A stretch of 64,000 nt of DNA from Hetaerina americana. Lineage: Eukaryota; Arthropoda; Insecta; Odonata; Calopterygidae. Below, in pieces: positions 58,991 to 64,000 of the stretch. The translations under genes were made by a program, and so were the position numbers. The stretch covers positions 37,062,336-37,126,335 of the forward strand of contig JAKTNV010000005.1 of NCBI GenBank assembly GCA_022747635.1. Reading direction: 5' to 3'. Each line of letters opens with the position of its first letter. Positions within the stretch are counted from its first letter, which is position 1. Below the pieces are notes generated by a model. That model worked only from the letters and a program-made list of their open reading frames with translations, was not told the DNA's origin and made no database searches.

Positions 58991-61138
58991 CCAATAATAA
59001 TAAAATTTAAGTTTTTCGTATTACATTTTAATAATTTAAAACTGAAATACAAATCTAAGTACACTGCAATGTATAACTCACACTTACTATCCTAATGCAT
59101 AATTTAACAAGATTTATCACATCTCTGACAGAAAGGGTAGGTCTGTCTGCCTTACAAATTGTTTGATACTTCACTCGCATGTGTAATGTTGCAAATGGTA
59201 CACCAACATTTTCAGATCCAACAAAATCCATTTTAAAATTTTATATTTTATCATACTATAATAATTTATAATATTCTTATGCTGAAAAATATATATAGCC
59301 ATTGTATCATAGTCGGTTTTACTTTACTTACGAGATAAGTTCAAGCACTTCCAATAGTTCGTAAGGTTAATCTTTATATGGAGAAAATATTTGTTGAGGC
59401 CCAATCATAGCGCTTAACAGTTTTTCTCTTTGTTTCCATATATTGCCGATTTTATCCTTTCTGCAACGGAAGCAATCTAAAGGTCTCCCATTCAGTACTT
59501 AAGTTCAACAAATAATCACTTTATTTCAAGGAATTCCATTGCCGAAGTTTCCTTGTCAAAAACTGCGCTTTTTGTAAATATCGATGCGCAACTGTTCGTC
59601 CATTAACTAGAGGCGGAGGATTTGAATTTGTAAACAAACCCACGAAGGGTACCTTTGACTTCAGGATAACTGATTTTCTGGCCTTAACAAAATAAAAAGA
59701 CATCTAATTATCCATATTTAAAAGAAACAATATTGATGTGCAAATGATAGATCGTATCCACCTATCAGAATGTTAATAGTCAAATTAATTCCTCTCCAAT
59801 AAATTATCATTTTTCAAATGCATTTACCCATGCAGGTTCTTAAGTAGGAGGCTTATGATCATCATTTGTTATAGATTCCTTGGTGGAGATAGTCCTATTT
59901 ACATATATTTGTTATTCCTTGTGTCATGTCATCATGTTTTTTTCAGTTATACTTTACACCAACCCAGTCACTTCATGTACCGTTCATTTCTCTAACAGAC
60001 AGAAAAATATACGAGATTTGTGGTATTACTCAATTTCAAATTGTAGGTAACGTTCTCCAATGAAACAAAAGTAATGGAAAATTGTAAATACTTGAAATTT
60101 CTACGCTCATGGCTGATAGTAAAATAAGCACATTTTTGAAACAACACAACCAACACAATTGAAGTTTAAATTCATGATTGACAAACACCTTTTACTTGCA
60201 TGGAAAATATTTACATGGGTAGCAAGTCTGTTTTACACAAAAAGAACAAATATGCAAATGTACCTGGGAACAATGCAAATCTTAAATATTTGTAGATGGG
60301 CTATGGATTCAAATTCCTTCATTACTCCTGCAGAAATAAGAACCGTAGTTAGCATTTATGTATCCTGCTGGAGCTTGTGGTGGAGAATGTGGTCAAAATA
60401 GAAAAAGACAAGTTTTGGAAAATATGTATTGTGATGCTAGCGGTATGAAAGGATGTCTTCTCTACATTTGACTTATTGTATTGCATCAACGCACAGTGTT
60501 GATATTAATGAAAAATATCCACAATTTAATTTTTTAATGCCACCTGATTAAAAATAATAATTAATAAACAAATTCTCTTATTCTGGGAGTCTGCCAAACC
60601 TGGAATAGTTGTAGTTCAATTATTCTGGAATTTTTAGAATGATATTGATACCAAGAATCTGCTAAATTAACTTCATTGTAAATAATTATATGGTTTTGGA
60701 ATGTAAAACTCATTAATGTAGCTATCAGAGCTAAAAAAAAGTATTACTCTTGTCTATTCTTTTGATTGATAGTGCTGGTAGACATGATGTCACTTTTTTC
60801 CAAAATCATGTGAACTGACCTAAAAAGGTCCTGGAAAATTAATTTTTCGAATTCGATAAGGACCCCATATATTTGCACTCAGGCCTCTCAATGCATGGCA
60901 TAACAGTGGCATAGGCCCAATGTTTAAGAGATCTTTAACAACACCTCCTGACAGTATTGTCAATATGAAGGCTAAGTTATCATTCACATGCTTGTTTTTA
61001 TTGACTTCTGGTGTTTAGCCAGCTTTCAACCAATGTTTGCTGGTATTAGACAAATATCAAATTGATGCTTGCATATATCAGATATATATGACAGAGGGTA
61101 GCATCAAAAAACAGTATTAACTCATAGTCACTCAAAAA
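58991..61138. other. Intergenic, nothing recognised
   Basis: The sequence is A/T-rich with short motif-less open frames only. A 60-codon minus-strand frame at 59703-59521 has no recognisable features. Confidence 0.35.
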
Positions 61139-61335
61139 ACAATGTGGTAGGAAGAGTCTAAATGGACTGATTCGCAGTATCTATGAGGAAATAATCTGGC
61201 TGGAAGACTTTGTGAGATCAGCATTAGTTCCTATTCCTGAAAAGGTAAATGCTACATCATGTGAAAACTAAAGAACAATAAGTTTGATTCTCGATTCATG
61301 AAGGTTAAGTAAGTCTAAAGGTAATAAGTAACAAT
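61139..61335 (+). mobile_element. RTE fragment sharing an odd block with the copy at 56.7 kb
   Basis: It matches 56728-56930 at high identity, including the non-LINE phrase ATTCTCGATTCATGAAGG and the following AAGTAAGTCT sequence. It ends where that shared block ends. Confidence 0.7.
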
Positions 61336-62161
61336 ACTAATTTTCAGCTTGACTCGCCTTTTTATTTTTGGAAAAAAATAAATTTTGATGGAAATTTGAA
61401 GAAAATATAACCCTAAAAACTTACCTTCTAGGAACATAACACAAACATATATGCTCCATATTCATCATGATCAAATGGAAAGACAAGGAAAGGCAGGAAT
61501 GATAAAACATGAATCAACCACAAAGAATCGTTGTCATTTATTTTTATTTACAAAAAGGCGTTTTGTAATATAATGAGAAATGACAGATGAGATTAAGATT
61601 TTTTAACCAGTTATTCAAGGAATTTGACAAATAAAGATAGAGTGAGAGATTCATAGGAGAACTCGGGCTTTCATCATTGAGTGAGTCAGAGGTTTTGTTA
61701 GTGCTTTTAAGATGGACTGCCAAACTGCCCCTTGTGAATCCACAAAATCCATTCGTCAGCCTTTTTATATGCACGTGGAACCTGCTGAATGCAAAAATCT
61801 CCTCCCATTATTTATTTTGAACGCTTTTGTCTTCACTTGCCTCCTTTGTCCACCGTTTCTGGAGAAAAATTAAACTCAAACAACGTTCAAACAGTGTATA
61901 GCGACGAATTCACACAAGTTCTGACTCTAGACCCGAAAATCGTGCTGTTACTCATAATAAGAAACCACATTCAATGTCTTGGATTAAAATGCCTGGCATT
62001 TTTTTACTTTTGAGCCTCTTTGAACAGAAGGATTTCCACTAGCGCTGAATACATGTTTTTAAAACTTCCGTAGCTTTTGAATGAGATTCTTGTCATAGTA
62101 AAAATAGTCATCCAAAGCTATATGAGAATTAGTCTATGGTTAATTGACTACTTGAAAAAGT
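61336..62161. other. Intergenic, nothing recognised
   Basis: No gene or recognisable repeat was seen. The right part approaches the presumed 3' end of the homeobox transcript. Confidence 0.35.
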
Positions 62162-62167
62162 TTTATT
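62162..62167 (-). terminator. Candidate poly(A) signal of the homeobox gene
   Basis: AATAAA on the minus strand lies about 515 nt after the homeobox stop codon. It is one of several possible sites. Confidence 0.3.
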
Positions 62168-62682
62168 TATACATGTATATATTTATACATACGAGACACC
62201 ACCACACGCTATCACACATGATCACTTCCATGTCCTTGTAATAAAACATAAACAGATCGTCCGCATCGAGTCTAACGGCATGGATTTTGCAGGACCCAAT
62301 ATTTCATCAATGTGCGAAAAGAAGGATGAGGGACAGTGTAAGCATAAATATGCTGGTGGGTACTATCATTTCATGCGATGCAGCGTATCGATCACGGCTT
62401 CGAATGAAACATTCCGCGAATAGAAGTTCCGAAACACCAGCAGAACTTCTCTCCTTTCACCCAAATCACGTACTTCAGTTCCGTGAGATGACGTGGGCGA
62501 ATGATTCTCTGCGGAGGGAAGGAGTTTCAGTTCACTAGAGAGCAAACGCGAACCAATGGAGCCCCAAACCGTTGAAACGTACACGAGAACAGTAAACACA
62601 TTTTCCTCGAAAAAGAAACTCTTGAATGGGTTCTCTAGACGCCACCACTACACAAGTTGGTCCGACGTCGGCGGGCTACTCG

Positions 62683-63780
62683 TTAGCTGCTCGATGGGGA
62701 CACAGGTGCAGTTGTTAACACGGTCGACGCGGCAGACGCCGGAGGTGGACATGCCTCCACGCCTTCTCCGCCCCCTCCGCCCTCTTGCGGCGAATCGCCC
62801 TCCGCGGTACCCGTGGCCGCCGTGCTTATGGCCGCCGCACCCACCGCCACTGTCAAGTCTGCACCGACGACGCCCACACCGCCTCCTGCCCCACCAGCTC
62901 CGCCCCCTCCGGCCTTCTCCTCAGCCACCAGCGTCTTGGGAGCGACGCCCAACTTCGCGACCTTGCTGCCGGGCGACGCAGGAGGCAACGGCGTCGTCAC
63001 CCTGCTACCCCTGTCGTCCAATGGAGACGGGGAAGGAAGGGGTCTAGCGGCTTTGCCGTTGGCCGCAGGAGTGGTGCAACTCGTGGGGGACGGGGTGACT
63101 ATCGACGCTAAGCCAGGGGTCGTGGGACCGGCCGCCGATGGCTTCTCGGACTCGAACACGTCCGAGTGCTGTGAGCCTTCGGGAGTCATAGCGGAGATCC
63201 TCGAATGGTCTTCACTCTCCGACTCGCTATGGCCAGGGGCGATCGCTTCGTCCCCGGTCGCCGCACCGGCCTCCCCTGAAGGAGACGAGGCGCGACCTTC
63301 AACTTTGATTTCGCCGCCCAAGTACCCGATAGTATTGTTGTTGCCATTTTTGACAATAGGATTAACGCTATTAAGGATTTCCGTCTTGATTAATGGAACT
63401 ATCACGACTGTGGGAGACTGCGGCCCGGGGATGGGCGTGGACGCTGCCGAATGGTTGGAGTCCCCGGAATCGCCGGATTTTACGGTCGGTGTCGGAGTTT
63501 GGGATCCACCTGTGGCCGCGACCGTCGAGTCGCCCGTTGAAGTTGCCGTGGTTCCTTTTGGAATGACCAGAGCTTTGGCGGCCGCTTGGACGGCTGCATT
63601 CGGCGTCGATCCCGTCCCGGGTGTCGTCTTCTTATCCCCCCCGGTCGCCTTTTCCGACGATTTCTTCTCGCCCTTTTCTCCCTTTGCAGTCGATTGGTTC
63701 TTGTGCTCCGCTGCCTCCGCGTTGCTTATGTTGTCCTGCTTCTTCCATTTTGTTCTCCGGTTCTGGAACCAGATCTTCAC
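62683..63780 (-). CDS. NK7.1: Last exon of an NK-class homeobox gene, probably NK7.1 (partial)
   Basis: This is a DNA-binding transcription factor. The exon opens after a TTTATTGCAG acceptor with VKIWFQNRRTKWKKQ, the second half of homeodomain helix 3; an intron just before this VKIWFQNRR is common in NK genes. It continues DNISNAEAAEHK, which suggests the NK7 subclass from memory rather than a search. The remaining 350 or so residues are low-complexity (Ala, Gly, Pro, Ser, Thr) with an acidic serine patch (SESESEDHS). Two psi-K-x-E motifs (IKTE and IKVE) look like SUMO acceptor sites. The stop is at 62683-62685. The exon is far more G+C-rich than its surroundings. The N-terminus and most of the homeodomain lie outside the window. 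NK1/slouch is the main alternative. Confidence 0.75.
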   Translation of the reverse strand: MKIWFQNRRTKWKKQDNISNAEAAEHKNQSTAKGEKGEKKSSEKATGGDKKTTPGTGSTPNAAVQAAAKALVIPKGTTATSTGDSTVAATGGSQTPTPTVKSGDSGDSNHSAASTPIPGPQSPTVVIVPLIKTEILNSVNPIVKNGNNNTIGYLGGEIKVEGRASSPSGEAGAATGDEAIAPGHSESESEDHSRISAMTPEGSQHSDVFESEKPSAAGPTTPGLASIVTPSPTSCTTPAANGKAARPLPSPSPLDDRGSRVTTPLPPASPGSKVAKLGVAPKTLVAEEKAGGGGAGGAGGGVGVVGADLTVAVGAAAISTAATGTAEGDSPQEGGGGGEGVEACPPPASAASTVLTTAPVSPSSS

Positions 63781-64000
63781 CTGCAATAAAGGGGTAAAAA
63801 CAAAAATCAGAGATAGTCTACAAGATCTAAAACGTTTCTAGTTAAAGAGAAGAGGTTGCACGGAAACAAAAGGGACGTTACAAACATTACGTGACATGCC
63901 ATTGAAGAACATAACCTCGCCAAGTTAAAAAATAAGAATTTCCGGCAAAGTGGCCAAACAATGGAGAAAGGTCATTAATTCTTTCCTGGTGGTTAAAAAA
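63781..64000 (-). other. Intron of the homeobox gene
   Basis: Sequence upstream (on the minus strand) of the splice acceptor at 63781-63782; no further exon is visible before the window edge. Confidence 0.6.

Noticed and set aside
62813..63841. 342-codon plus-strand open frame opposite the homeobox exon
   Set aside because: It is the antisense of a G+C-rich low-complexity coding exon with few stops in any frame, and has no protein motif of its own.

Overview
The window is eukaryotic nuclear DNA, most likely from an insect. It is AT-rich, its genes are split by spliceosomal introns, and its repeats are typical of arthropods (mariner, Tigger/pogo, BovB/RTE-like LINEs, tRNA-derived SINEs). I cannot name the species.

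Four host genes can be read. (1) A plus-strand gene at 5092-14022 has twelve exons and encodes a 770-residue protein with nine C2H2 zinc fingers and an AT-hook-like basic motif. (2) A minus-strand gene at 26644-40474 has at least twelve exons and encodes a VPS9-domain (Rab5-type exchange factor) protein with unrecognised flanks. (3) ND-23/NDUFS8 lies on the plus strand at 40664-43357; its five exons give a 207-residue mitochondrial complex I subunit with two 4Fe-4S motifs. Genes 2 and 3 are head-to-head, with start codons about 190 bp apart. (4) The last coding exon of an NK-class homeobox gene (probably NK7.1) lies on the minus strand at 62683-63780; the rest of that gene is beyond the right edge.

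The remainder is mostly transposon sediment. 1-5 kb holds a foldback insertion, SINE pieces and a CR1/Jockey-like LINE tail. 10-11.4 kb is a mariner in a zinc-finger gene intron. 15-23 kb contains degenerate RTE copies, SINEs, a mariner, and a Tigger element that itself carries a tRNA-like element and a second foldback insertion. 25-38 kb has inverted-repeat elements and mariner remnants, many inside introns of the VPS9 gene. 44-61 kb is a nest of one RTE family. One copy there (49124-52491) is full length with an intact 991-codon endonuclease/reverse transcriptase frame; it sits in an older antisense copy of the same family with a 12-bp target duplication.

The least ordinary signals are two near-perfect foldback insertions (2969-3169 and 19487-19694). 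They differ in sequence but share a hammerhead-ribozyme-like core, a paired stem II that varies compensatorily between them, a one-sided extension, and 14-16 bp target duplications. They look like termini of Penelope-like retroelements inserted as palindromes.
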